Assembly: GCA_034336665.1 (NCBI GenBank) | Contig: JAPFBE010000002.1 | Location: 12,812,906 to 12,876,905 of the forward strand | Direction of reading: 5' to 3' | DNA length: 64,000 nucleotides | DNA from: Luscinia megarhynchos | Taxonomy: Eukaryota; Chordata; Aves; Passeriformes; Turdidae | Shown: piece by piece, positions 51,672-60,791 of the stretch | Layout: each line of letters opens with the position of its first letter | Position numbering within the stretch: the stretch's first letter is position 1 | Made by a program: the position numbers and the translations under genes | The notes under the pieces: generated by a model | What the model saw: the letters and a program-made list of their open reading frames with translations, nothing else | Databases searched by the model: none | What the model was told of the DNA's origin: nothing

Positions 51672-52579
51672 CTGGGGGGTGGGGGGGTAAGGAGGAAGAA
51701 AATGAAAAAAGACATGGCATGAACAAGCAGAAGTAGCAGAGAGAAAACCATGAGTTCATGTTATTGTCTAACAAGCACTCATCCTCCCTTTGCAGAAATA
51801 CATTCCTTGCTCTGTTTGACAGCATGTGGACCAGGTACACATGCTGGCTGCAAAGTGGAAGAGTTCCCACATTTTCCCTATCTCCTGTGCAGGGCCACTG
51901 TTCTTTTTATCCTTCTTCTACAGTGTCTTTTTTTTGGTCAAAGTCAGATGTATTTAAGTTATCTCAGACTTCCTCCAGATTCTCTCTTGAATCAGTTTAA
52001 AATTTTGAATGGAAGAAGGCAGAAAGATTAACAGTAAATTTTAGTTTTTGTCATTCACTTTTTTTTTTTAATTAAAACACTGTGAAGTTATTTTAAAACA
52101 GATTACTTGGTATGTGCACTAGTTCCATATCCATGCATGAGATCTCCTTCACAAGGAAAAAAAATAAAGACTGATTCCTGCAGCTATTCTGGTAGATTGA
52201 CTGAAATAAGAAGCAATAACAAAATTAGAAGCTAATGTATTCTTCTCATACAGCCAAGCTGCACCTACAAAACTCTAATTTTTTCTTTAAAAAAAATGTT
52301 AGCAAGCAAATAAAACTAGAGTTGTTTTAGCATCTTGTCACAAACAAAACTTCCCTTGTGCCAGTCTGGTTGGTCACCCCTCCTCAATCTCCTCGCACAT
52401 ACCAATGGAGGACTTCCATCCAGGTGGAAGAGGATCGACCTTTTCAGCTATTTACCAACAGGTGTCTCTGGTACAGCCCTGGGATTTTATCCCGGCCTCA
52501 CACCGGGCAGAAGAAAACTGTAGCAGTGAGACGGAGCTTAAAGTATGCGGATATTTGTGTGTGTCTATATACGTGTACA
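51672..52579 (-). other. CDKAL1: CDKAL1 intron 1 (unique part)
   Basis: AT-rich intron sequence between the CR1 fragment and the candidate small exon. At its 51674-51688 end the minus strand has an exceptionally strong CCCCCC-rich pyrimidine tract leading to a CAG acceptor. No other feature was recognised. Confidence 0.6.
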
Positions 52580-52935
52580 TATCACAGAACGCTGGAATTG
52601 GCAGCGTTGGGAAGAGACTTCCAGGGATCATCCCGCCCTGCCGAGCTGGAGCAGGTTACAATGCAATGTGTCCACGTGGGTTTTGAATGCCTCCAGAGAG
52701 GGACACGCCACAAGCTGCCTGTTCCAGTGCTCAGCCACCCTCCATGTAAAGCTGTTCTTCCTGCTAAAGTGAAACTGCCTGCGCTTTACTTTATGGCCGC
52801 TGCTCCTCGTCCTGTCACTGGGCACCTGAAGGGTCTGGCACCTGCCTCTGCAACATTTACACGCATCAATGAGACACCTCCCGGTATTCTGTTCTCCAGA
52901 CTACACTGACCCCGCTCCCGCAGTCTCTCCTCACA
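52580..52935 (-). mobile_element. CR1 LINE fragment, 3' end, beside CDKAL1 promoter
   Basis: This is a minus-strand CR1 3' end. The plus strand begins ATCACAGAACGCTGGAATTG and continues with reversed CR1 sequence. The minus frame reads SDRTRSSGHKVKRRQFHFSR, then KNSFTWRVAEHWNRQLVACP, a degraded match to the CR1 second-frame C-terminus. It lies in CDKAL1 intron 1, directly next to the CpG island, and has an unusually high number of CpG sites for a CR1 copy in this window. Confidence 0.88.
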
Positions 52936-52984
52936 TACACAAATAAGTAAACAATACATATATATATAAGCACACACACAAGTA
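52936..52984. repeat. AT/CA dinucleotide tract
   Basis: An alternating (AT)n to (CA)n tract at about 52957-52981 separates the CR1 fragment from the CpG island. Confidence 0.7.
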
Positions 52985-53264
52985 TGGCCCATGGGCAGCC
53001 GGGCCGCCGCCTGCACCACAGGAATGTATTTCTGCACATCCCGGACCCCGGCGGGGCTCGGCCCCCTGCCCGGCTCCAGCCTGCGAAGGGTCCCCACACC
53101 ATCCGCATCCCGGCCGCATCTCCCGAGCCCTGCGGAGCTTCCCGCCAGGACGCTCGTCTCCTCCTCCCGTTAGCGCGGAGCCCTGGGAAGGCCCCACAGG
53201 GGACGGGAACACGGCGCGGGCAGGAGAAGGGGAGCTCGGCCAGCCCGCCCCAGCCAGCCAGACA

Positions 53265-53286
53265 GGGAAGGACGGGACGGGACGGG
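53265..53286 (+). other. G-quadruplex-forming motif at start of CDKAL1 intron 1
   Basis: Four GGG runs with loops of 6, 2 and 2 bases lie on the plus strand (the CDKAL1 template strand), within a short GGGAC pentamer repeat. The motif begins about 48 bases inside the intron from the first donor. It fits the canonical G3 quadruplex pattern by inspection. Confidence 0.5.
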
Positions 53287-53340
53287 AGAGAAGGGGAGCA
53301 GAAGGAAGCGAAGGGGAGCGAGGCCCAGCCCGACACTCAC

Positions 53341-53450
53341 CGCGCCTCACCCGGGCTCCGCCATCGCGCCCCGCCCCGGGCCCCGCGCGCGCAGCGGCGC
53401 CACGACGGCGGCCGGCAGAGGCCACAACAGCGCGGAGGGCGCGGCGCCGC
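53341..53450 (-). other. CDKAL1: Probable CDKAL1 noncoding first exon
   Basis: The minus-strand donor GCG|GTGAGTG puts the 3' end of a first exon at 53341. A second donor-like GTGAGG overlaps at 53345-53350. A minus-strand ATG at 53362-53364 opens a five-codon frame (MAEPG, then TGA), so it would be a tiny upstream open frame if transcribed. The 5' limit given is arbitrary inside the CpG island. Confidence 0.5.
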
Positions 53451-53560
53451 CGCTTCGCCTCTGAGGGCGCGGCCTCGCGGGCCCTGCCTTCGTGTGAGCC
53501 GGAGAGCAGCAACCGCAGCAGTCCCATCCAGCTAGAGCCTGCGATGCTCATGTGTCTGAC

Positions 53561-56500
53561 CCAAACGAGCGATGAGCTACTCCATCCTCTTCTGGCCACA
53601 AAGCGCCTTCTTTTTTATTTATTTTTCATCGACAATTTCCTCAAAAAACAGTAGTAACTTTGCTGAACAGTGCTAACGCTATGGTCAAAATTTTTATTGT
53701 CAAATGGCTGAAGTTCCTGGCACTGTTTTCCCCCAGATTTTCCTGGTTGATATCCAGTAAAACACCAGTGTGGTAACGGGATGGCTGAAGCTAAGGCTCT
53801 GAGCAGATTAAGTGTGCAGTGTCCTTGCTGATCAAAGCATTGTAGAGAGTGAGCATATTGTCATTGCTTTGGCTTTAGTATACACAGTTAACCTAAAACC
53901 ATTGTTTATATTGTGTCTGTAATATATTCTATTTTGAGGTAGTCAGCTTTGGAATGCAAAAGTCACAATTTCCTGTAGTTGCATTTCAAACATTAGGTTT
54001 GTCTCTTTAGAAGGAGCCTTTGGAACCAGTTTATTCTTTAAAAAGCGGATATAGTCTCCCTGGAACTGGAGGAAAAGGGAATGAAAACCCTTGGTGTATT
54101 ACATAACAGGTCTGTTGGTTCACTCACAGATAAAATGTGGCAACGTCTAATTACAAATATCATCTCCCTCTCCTTTTTCTTACCAACTCGCACTTATTTT
54201 ATATAATGCTTATCTGACAATGCTCAAAGGAAAGAATAAAAAAGGCAAAAAATAAAATGTGAACAAAGGAACAGGAGAGATTTAAAGAAGAGAACTGGGA
54301 CAGAAAGAAATAAGCACTTCACTTAAATCAGTCTTTAAGAACAAATCATTCTGAGCAGGACTGAGCACTATTAATATCACCCTGGTCTCATGATAGAGTC
54401 ATTGTTACAGTTGAAGATGTATTTGCCTTCCTGGTTTGGTCTTTGTTTAGGCAGACAAGTACTTTCCAGAGATGCTCTCAGCGAGACACTGTGTGATGTG
54501 TAATTTGTTACCTTTGTGGCATTTTTAGCCCAGGAGAGAATGGTGGAAAATATTTCAAAATGTGACCACGCTGATCTATTTCAGACCTTCTCCTGTGGAG
54601 TAAGAAATCCTTACTAGGTCAGTAGTAATAGTATCTATATCCCCAATCTGCATTTTAACTGCTGCCTGATCAGGTTAGCGATTCTTTTCCTTTTTTCTTT
54701 TCAGTTTCCCAAGCTCAAACTATTTCACACGCAGTCCTTGAATTCATCTTCTCTGTTCTGGGAGCACTGCACTGCACTCACTCACAGCAGTCCCCACCAT
54801 CCAAGGGTTTCTGCTTTGGTTAAACCCAACTGGGCACACACCAGTGCTGGCTTACAGCTGACTAAAAGAGCAAAGCACAGCCTGCAAGACACAACCAAAA
54901 ATCTCCAAAGGGCCAGCACTGACAAGATCTAGTCATTAAGGGGAGGCAGTGATCTCCAAGAGCAGCTTCCAGGCAGGAATAACCCACTAGTCCCATACCT
55001 AGTGACATAAATAGGCCACACTGATCGGTTCCAGCGTGATCCGGCAGAGCCTTTACTTTGTCCCGCTGCCAAGAATTCATAGTATCAAGCAGCCCTTGTG
55101 CCAGCACTGTTGTAGCCAGGATGTAACCACAATTTGGAAGGCTCTCTCCCAGTGCTCTGGAAGCTGGCAAACCCAAACTGCTTTGTAGCAGGTTCGTAGT
55201 AACAAATGAACAGCGAGCAGGTAGCACAGCAGGGAGGGAAGGGAGCAGACAATTCCCTACCGCCTCCTGATGGTGGGAATAAAGTTCATCCACATCTACC
55301 TGGGCAAACTGCTTTTCATGTGACAGTGGCTGGGAGTGCACCTTCCAGTGCTGCCCTTCTCTGGGCTGGCAGCATGCATGCTCCAGTTCCCTGAGTGTCC
55401 AAGGAAGAGTTTTTGATTACATCCTTCTTTTCCAATGTGCCTGCACACCTTGCTTCCTACTCTTCAGGGCTGGTAGACTCAAAGAAACCAGCCTCAGGCT
55501 GGGTTACCCACTGAAGTCATAGGTTTTGCAGAAGCAGGTAGTTGGAAAAGTACAAAAACTACCGGGAAATAAAAATCCAAATCTCAGTTTCAGGTCCTGG
55601 TTAGTAAAGATACATCCCTAGTGGGTTTAGAGCACCTCTATGTATATGCTTAGGGAAGGTAAACAGCCAGGGAGGTGAGGGCTCAATTTTTATATGGCAA
55701 CTGTATTCTCTGATAACTAACACCAGTTCCGGGTGGAAATGGGTGGGAAGGTATTCAGAAAAGAATGAGGAGTCCTAAAACAGATACAAGAAATTAGATT
55801 TTTTTTTTCCTCTATTCTTCAAATTTAGGAAAATGTGGCTGGTCATTTGTGAGCAACATTCAGTACTCAGAACTGGTAACAACCCATTTTTTCCTGTTAT
55901 AATGACACTTTCTTCCTGTCAAGTTTTAGAAAGAAAACAGTGGGTAAAGAAACTCCCAGACTTAATAAAGGCCAAGCATTCTTCTGATCATTTCTTAGCT
56001 GTAGAGTAATACCCAGGCAGATATTACATCAGCAAGAAAAGCGGAATGGGGGGATGAGTTCTACTTGTTTATGCTTTGGTTAGTATCACTCCACTGACTT
56101 CGCTATACAAGCTCATGGTTCACTTAGTGTTGGGAATTGTTGGCTGCAGGAACACAAACGGCATCGTGCATTAACTCTGTTTCAAACAGGGGGCCAAAAA
56201 AAAGACACACACTAAATGCGGTGCTTTGAAACATATAGCTGTTTCATGCTACAGAAAGTACCTCATATCTTTCATTCTTTCTGCAACAAAAATGTTCATG
56301 TCTGCATCAAGAGCAAGGTGCAATTTATTCTTTCAAGTATAAGTCGAAAGGAATATAGTGACTGTTTCTTGTCATTTATAGGTGGATGAGTTCTTACTGT
56401 AGGTTTCAGAGTATTAACCTCCTCTTTTTTTTTCCCCCCACAAACTCCTTTCCTGTGTGTAAAGGAATAAATAGTTGCCTATCATTCAGGCTGTGTTGAC

Positions 56501-57661
56501 AGATTTTTCCAAAATCTTTTCCATCTGCTGGCAGCCATGGAATGCAGCATGTACAGGCCCCAATAAAACCTCCCTGGAACTTGTACACTGAATAATGTTG
56601 AGGTACACCATGCTAGCCAGGAAGAGCAGGAATAAATATTTAAACTGGCTGATTTTTTTATCCTGCACCTCAACACATCCCAATTTTGTAAAGCAGATAC
56701 AGAAAGCAGAAGGAAGGAGAGGGGGGGAAAGGCATGAAAACTAGTAGTAATCAGTACTGCTACTGATTCTAGGGGCAAATAAAAAAGTGCTTATGGTAAC
56801 TGGAGAATAGAAGAACTGAGAACAGGGAGGTACAGCAGATATTTACTGCCACCTCTGCTTCAAAAGGAGACCAGAGAACACAGCCATCTAGCCCTGCTTT
56901 ATTATTTATTAAGAATATAGAGGACCTTTGTAATCTTCCTTTGAGTACTGCTGTGTTTGAATGATGTTTGAATACGTACAGGTGCACAGAGAAAGTAATA
57001 GCCTTCTCCTAGTGTGCAGGAAGTTGACAAGACACAAATGACTTGCTCAGAGGCAAAACATTTAAGCAATCAACTATATTACTGTGATTTTATTAGCTTG
57101 ATGATTTTTTTCTTTTTTTGCAGTTGATGGATGGCTGTGTATCTAAAAAGGTGCAGCACCAATACCAGAAAAGAAGTACAAATTCATAAATAAAAGTCTG
57201 GCACAAGGGATGTTGGAAGTGACTCAGGAAAACACAACTTCTTTTCAAAGCTACTATTAGGAAACTTCTGGAGAATTATCAGTAGGCAGGTTAAGGAGAT
57301 CCTCAACTATTGCTTTCATGTGATTTATTCCTACAATAACACCATTTCTATGAAGCTTGCAAGGACTCTGCTCCTAATTCATGAGAGGAGAGGGAATAAA
57401 TAAAAATAAACTTGTATTATCCCAACTTGTATTATCTGGATCACCTGCTGTGTCTCCTTAACATGTGTCTTTTATTCTTGTTTCACTCTTGCTTAAAAAA
57501 ACCCACTGAACTTATTGTTGGCATCATAAAAAAATGGGATTGAAACTATCGGGTGTCAAATGAGTGTTTTCACTAATAATGAAAACAGTAACAGGCTTTA
57601 AGAAACAGTATGACAGGCACCAAGAGTAAGAAAAATTTAAATAGCTGTATACAAATCTAAA
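53561..57661. other. Intergenic region between CDKAL1 and E2F3
   Basis: About 4 kb separates the CDKAL1 CpG island from the presumed end of E2F3 transcription. No recognised gene or CR1 copy lies here. A minus-strand frame of 159 codons (54862-55341) sits in a GC-richer stretch and resembles no protein I know. The remainder is AT-rich with short homopolymer runs. Because both genes point the same way, this interval must hold E2F3 termination and CDKAL1 upstream regulatory sequence. Confidence 0.7.
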
Positions 57662-57680
57662 GTCTTTAAAAAATTTCATT

Positions 57681-57711
57681 TTTATTGATTCATTACCATA
57701 CAAAATTTATT
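57681..57711 (-). terminator. E2F3: Candidate E2F3 polyadenylation signals
   Basis: Two minus-strand AATAAA hexamers lie 20 bases apart, at 57706-57711 and 57681-57686 (TTTATT on the plus strand). They are the last such pair before about 1 kb of sequence with no coding exon. Other AATAAA hexamers occur inside the presumed 3'UTR (for example 58077-58082), so alternative polyadenylation is possible. Confidence 0.45.
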
Positions 57712-57774
57712 CAAATTACATCCATTTGAAGTGGTAAGATCACAGCTAGAGAACATGTCACCCTTTAATAAATC

Positions 57775-57782
57775 TATTTACA
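57775..57782 (-). promoter_or_regulatory. E2F3: Second Pumilio response element in E2F3 3'UTR
   Basis: The mRNA-sense sequence is TGTAAATA, close to the presumed polyadenylation signals and about 300 bases from the first element. It belongs to the mRNA only if cleavage occurs at or below about 57775. Confidence 0.4.
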
Positions 57783-57989
57783 AAACTCACCATAAAAGCT
57801 TTTTTGTTGGTTTTTTCCTTTTTTTTTTACAGTATTTTACAGAGGTTTGTTTTGTTTTTTTTTTTTTAAACTAGCATACAATGCAAAGCTAAATTAGATT
57901 AGTATTTTGCCCACACACACTGGGACAAGTGTTTAATTTGTACAAAAAGAAGATGGTCTGCGTTAGTCTTCATTTTCTCTTCCCTCACA

Positions 57990-57996
57990 AAAGTGC
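57990..57996 (-). promoter_or_regulatory. E2F3: miR-17/20-family seed match in E2F3 3'UTR
   Basis: The mRNA-sense sequence is GCACTTT, a 7-mer match to the miR-17/20/93/106 seed, which regulates E2F-family mRNAs in mammals. A single 7-mer can occur by chance. Confidence 0.4.
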
Positions 57997-58077
57997 CCCT
58001 TTGTCTTACAAATCTTCATGCTCACACAACTTTTATTTTCCTCTTCCACAAGACGAAAACTTTAAATACTACAATTT

Positions 58078-58085
58078 TATTTACA
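58078..58085 (-). promoter_or_regulatory. E2F3: Pumilio response element in E2F3 3'UTR
   Basis: The mRNA-sense sequence is TGTAAATA, which fits the Pumilio consensus TGTANATA. A second perfect element lies at 57775-57782. Pumilio acting together with microRNAs on E2F3 mRNA is described in mammals. Confidence 0.5.
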
Positions 58086-58138
58086 GATCCACATCTAAAA
58101 AAACTCTTAAAAAATTACAAACCAGCTAGAAAATATTC

Positions 58139-58146
58139 TGGCAGTG
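58139..58146 (-). promoter_or_regulatory. E2F3: miR-34/449 seed match in E2F3 3'UTR
   Basis: The mRNA-sense sequence is CACTGCCA, an 8-mer match to the miR-34/449 seed. It lies about 60 bases upstream, in mRNA sense, of the Pumilio element at 58078-58085. Targeting of E2F3 by miR-34 is established in mammals; function in this species is inferred. Confidence 0.5.
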
Positions 58147-59003
58147 TTTACAAATTAATTCTATTGTACAAAACTGCTAGATAACTAAAGTGTGAGTTGA
58201 GAACATACATCAAATTAAATACAACTGCTGAATGATCTATGCAAACATTTGTACATATAAACACACACTTAACACTGTTTAACAGTTCTTTATGTGTTGC
58301 CCTTTATACATTTGTTATATTCCAAAACCCACACAGTCATACAGTTTCCTCATTAGTACTGTGACTTCTTGCCTTTTCGTGTGTGAGCTTTCATAGCAGC
58401 AACTCAATTGTACCAGAAAACCTGCATACATAATATTCTACTACAGTACAAATAGTACTAATTTTCTGAGTTATGTCAGATAAGCACAACTGTAATGCAA
58501 ACAAAAAGATTATATGGGCATCATCTAATCAACATTACATTAATTTAGCCCAGAACATGGCAAAATATTTTACACTCAAGAAAAAAAAATTATTTAAGAC
58601 TTCTTAGAATTCCTCTGACGTTCAAAAAAATAAATATTGGTACTATACTATACTAGCAAAGATCTTCAAAAAATAAATGCAATTCAGTTGATGTGGTACT
58701 TACAGTTATGTACTTTGGAAAAAAATTAGTTCCATTTTGCTGGCGAAGAGAATTATAAAAAGCTGTAAGCAGAGGAAGCTAACCCACTGAGATAAATATG
58801 ATATATTGAACAAACAAAGCTTGGCATAAGTGTTTTCCATAGAGGGAAAAACCCACAGTGCATCTCTAGTAGGCACTTAACATGAAGCCCCACTTAGTAC
58901 CACAAAAATTCCTGTACCAGTTCTAATGCACACTGGGGGCAGTAAAATTGAACTGTGCATCTTCGTTCTAGTTTAAAAAAAAACAACCAACAAAAACTAC
59001 TTT

Positions 59004-59025
59004 CACACACACACGCACACACACA
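59004..59025. repeat. CA microsatellite in E2F3 3'UTR
   Basis: A (CA)n tract with one CG interruption; it is (TG)n in the mRNA sense. Confidence 0.8.
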
Positions 59026-59700
59026 AGCATTTTTAAAAATCTGCTATTACTACGAGAAGTGGCAGAACTTTATACTTTTCAATATCTGCAATATACACTA
59101 CATTTACAGTGTACTTTCTTTTCATTAAAAGCTTTTAAGGACATAAGTATTTGACCTCATAATGAGACATTTACACAGCTCAAAATGAGCATTATAACAG
59201 CAATTTAAACATTCCCACAAGTAGCTGAAGAATCCCATTCCACTCTTTTGCATTACTTCATATTTACGTTCACTGCATGTACAATCCATGTTGTGACACT
59301 CAAAAGACATGCATTCTCTGCAGAAGGCACGACCTGAAATACTATTACAAAATTGTTATTTAGGACTAGACCAGTTCATGAAGCCCTTCTCCATAAGCCC
59401 ACTTGTCATGGAAAGCAGAGACTGGGGGAGTGTGGAGACAAAACTCCTACGGTCACCTGCTTGCACCTGCTGACTCGCAAGGCACTGGAGCTTGGGGTCA
59501 AGGAGAAGGCTCTGCTGTAAAAGCCCTCTGTTGTTTCTTATGGTATTATAGGGAGCATTCATTTAAAATATCAGCACTGTTCAGGAGCCTAGTTTATTTA
59601 ATAATGCTATTTTATGGTAAGTAGAGGACAACTCCGAATGACGGCAGGTTTTTTGATTCCATTAAAAACATAGTTTAGATATGGACAGCACTTAAGACAA

Positions 59701-59966
59701 TCAGCTGTATATAAATTCATCCATCAGTGAAGGAAGTTTCTCTAAATCATAAGCATCAAAGAGGTCACTGATGCCTTCTTCATCCCCAAGGCTCAGCAAA
59801 TAATCTTCCTGAAGCAGAGGAGGCAGCAAATTCACAAATGGTCCTTCAAAGTTTGAGGGAATTTGGTCCTCGGTCTGCTGTAGAAGGTTGGCTGGAGAAG
59901 CCAATGGAGAGATTGTTGCCATATTTACTGAGCAGTCACCTTGTCCTGAGTTAGCAGAAGCCACTT
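59701..59966 (-). CDS. E2F3: E2F3 last coding exon (C-terminal transactivation and RB-binding region)
   Basis: E2F3 is a nuclear transcription factor that, with a DP partner, activates S-phase genes and is repressed by RB-family pocket proteins. On the minus strand this exon follows a CACAG acceptor (AG at 59967-59968) and ends at TGA (59701-59703). It reads through [33 protein letters not shown] and then [20 protein letters not shown], the conserved pocket-protein binding motif of activator E2Fs. The [19 protein letters not shown] stretch marks E2F3 rather than E2F1 or E2F2. The exon has 266 coding bases and begins with two bases that complete a codon opened by G at the end of the previous exon, so the phase fits exactly. 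The last residues, after DLEKLP, differ from the human tail as I remember it. The open frame continues upstream past the acceptor, but that part is intronic. Confidence 0.97.
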
Positions 59967-60655
59967 CTGTGACAGGAGAGAGAGAAAAAAAAATAAAAGA
60001 TGCCACATTTAATCTCAGTAGAAATATCACAGATCAAAGCAACCACTACATGCCTTTCATAAAGCATCATCTCAACAATTAAAAAATGGCCTCCATATAA
60101 TTTCTAGCTTGTTTTTGATATGCTACAAAGGGGTTCTCAAAAATGATCATGTTCCTATCATCTCTGACTTTTCTATTAAAAAATTACGAGATTTAAACAA
60201 TTGGGAAATAAACCAAACATAGTGAGATGCCCATTTTTTAGTGGAGCTCACAGTCAAAAAGGAGACTTTTCTAGGTACCAGATGTCATCAGTGAAGCAAT
60301 GTAGCTTCACATTTACCCATACACAGAGATTTCTGCCTCTTATGTTGAGATGGATCCTTACTGCTACTGTCTTACTTGAAAACTTAAAAGGAATAAGATT
60401 AGTTTTTTCTTCAGTATTACACAGACTTTGGTTACATATGATATGCAAATAGGAAAGTTACTTTAAACAAATGATGCAAAGAAAACTTATTTCCAACTGC
60501 ATAAACCAGAAACACATAGTGAAAAATTGACACCTTAGCATTCCATTTCTTAGAAAAATAAAGCCAAAGAAAAAGAGGGAAATCCAAAGTCCAAAGTGAA
60601 ACCTTGAATGTGAGCTTGAAGAAAGGCCCTTAGTATGGCAAAGAAATAATTTTAC
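59967..60655 (-). other. E2F3: E2F3 intron between the last two coding exons
   Basis: This is a 689-base intron with a GTAAAA donor at its 60655 end and a CACAG acceptor at its 59967 end. The acceptor is preceded by a long TTTTTTTTTCTCTCTCTCC-type pyrimidine tract on the minus strand. No repeat or other gene was seen in it. Confidence 0.85.
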
Positions 60656-60791
60656 CTTTGGAAATGGTTTTGGAAATATTCCCATTGTGGTCCTGACTGT
60701 AAGTTTTCATTGGACTGAGGGCATCGTTTTCTTCTGGGCACAGATAAACCTCAATAGGTCCTTGAGTACTAGATAAATGTATCAATGCACT
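60656..60791 (-). CDS. E2F3: E2F3 penultimate coding exon
   Basis: This minus-strand exon is bounded by a CAG acceptor (AG at 60792-60793) and a GTAAAA donor (GT at 60654-60655). It is 136 bases long: 45 codons plus one base, which joins the final exon in phase. It encodes [20 protein letters not shown], then [20 protein letters not shown] and KTISK. The [13 protein letters not shown] core is the end of the E2F marked-box region, which contacts the DP partner and other cofactors; the SPMKT and QDHNGNI segments are typical of E2F3. The acceptor has a tandem TAGCAG arrangement, so a form with one extra glutamine is possible. The exon is too short and split to show up as one open frame from a methionine. 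Confidence 0.96.

Larger units (their letters stand above)
52985..53560 (-). promoter_or_regulatory. CDKAL1: CpG island, probable CDKAL1 promoter and first exon
   Basis: This is a sharply GC- and CpG-rich block of nearly 600 bases in otherwise AT-rich DNA. It includes a GC box (CCCCGCCCC near 53369-53377) and a minus-strand GATGGCGG element resembling a YY1 site. It lies about 3.3 kb upstream of the CDKAL1 ATG exon in transcript orientation and contains a consensus first donor (GTGAGTG at 53334-53340). No TATA box was seen. It is the only good promoter candidate for CDKAL1 in the window. The start site itself cannot be fixed from sequence, but 53365-53550 is likely. Confidence 0.75.
57662..59700 (-). 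other. E2F3: E2F3 3' untranslated region (probable extent)
   Basis: About 2 kb of AT-rich sequence follows the E2F3 stop codon on the minus strand and has no convincing coding frame. Minus-strand AATAAA signals lie at 57681-57686 and 57706-57711, so cleavage near 57660-57670 is plausible; the true end could be elsewhere. Read as mRNA, it carries two TGTAAATA Pumilio elements (57775-57782 and 58078-58085), an 8-base miR-34/449 seed match CACTGCCA (58139-58146) and a 7-base miR-17-family match GCACTTT (57990-57996). A CA microsatellite occupies 59004-59025. E2F3 mRNA is a known Pumilio and miR-34 target in mammals. The boundary is inferred; the motifs are read directly. Confidence 0.7.

Noticed and set aside
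52358..52909. A 183-codon plus-strand frame
   Set aside because: Most of it is antisense to the CR1 fragment at 52580-52935, and the rest has no recognisable domain.
52866..53599. Frames up to 222 codons on both strands in the GC-rich block
   Set aside because: Stop codons are rare in CpG islands; frames on both strands overlap, are rich in R, A, G and P, and contain no domain. They are shadows of the island.
59967..60030. Upstream extension of the E2F3 last-exon frame to an ATG
   Set aside because: It crosses a clear CACAG acceptor with a pyrimidine tract; the phase matches the previous exon at 59966.
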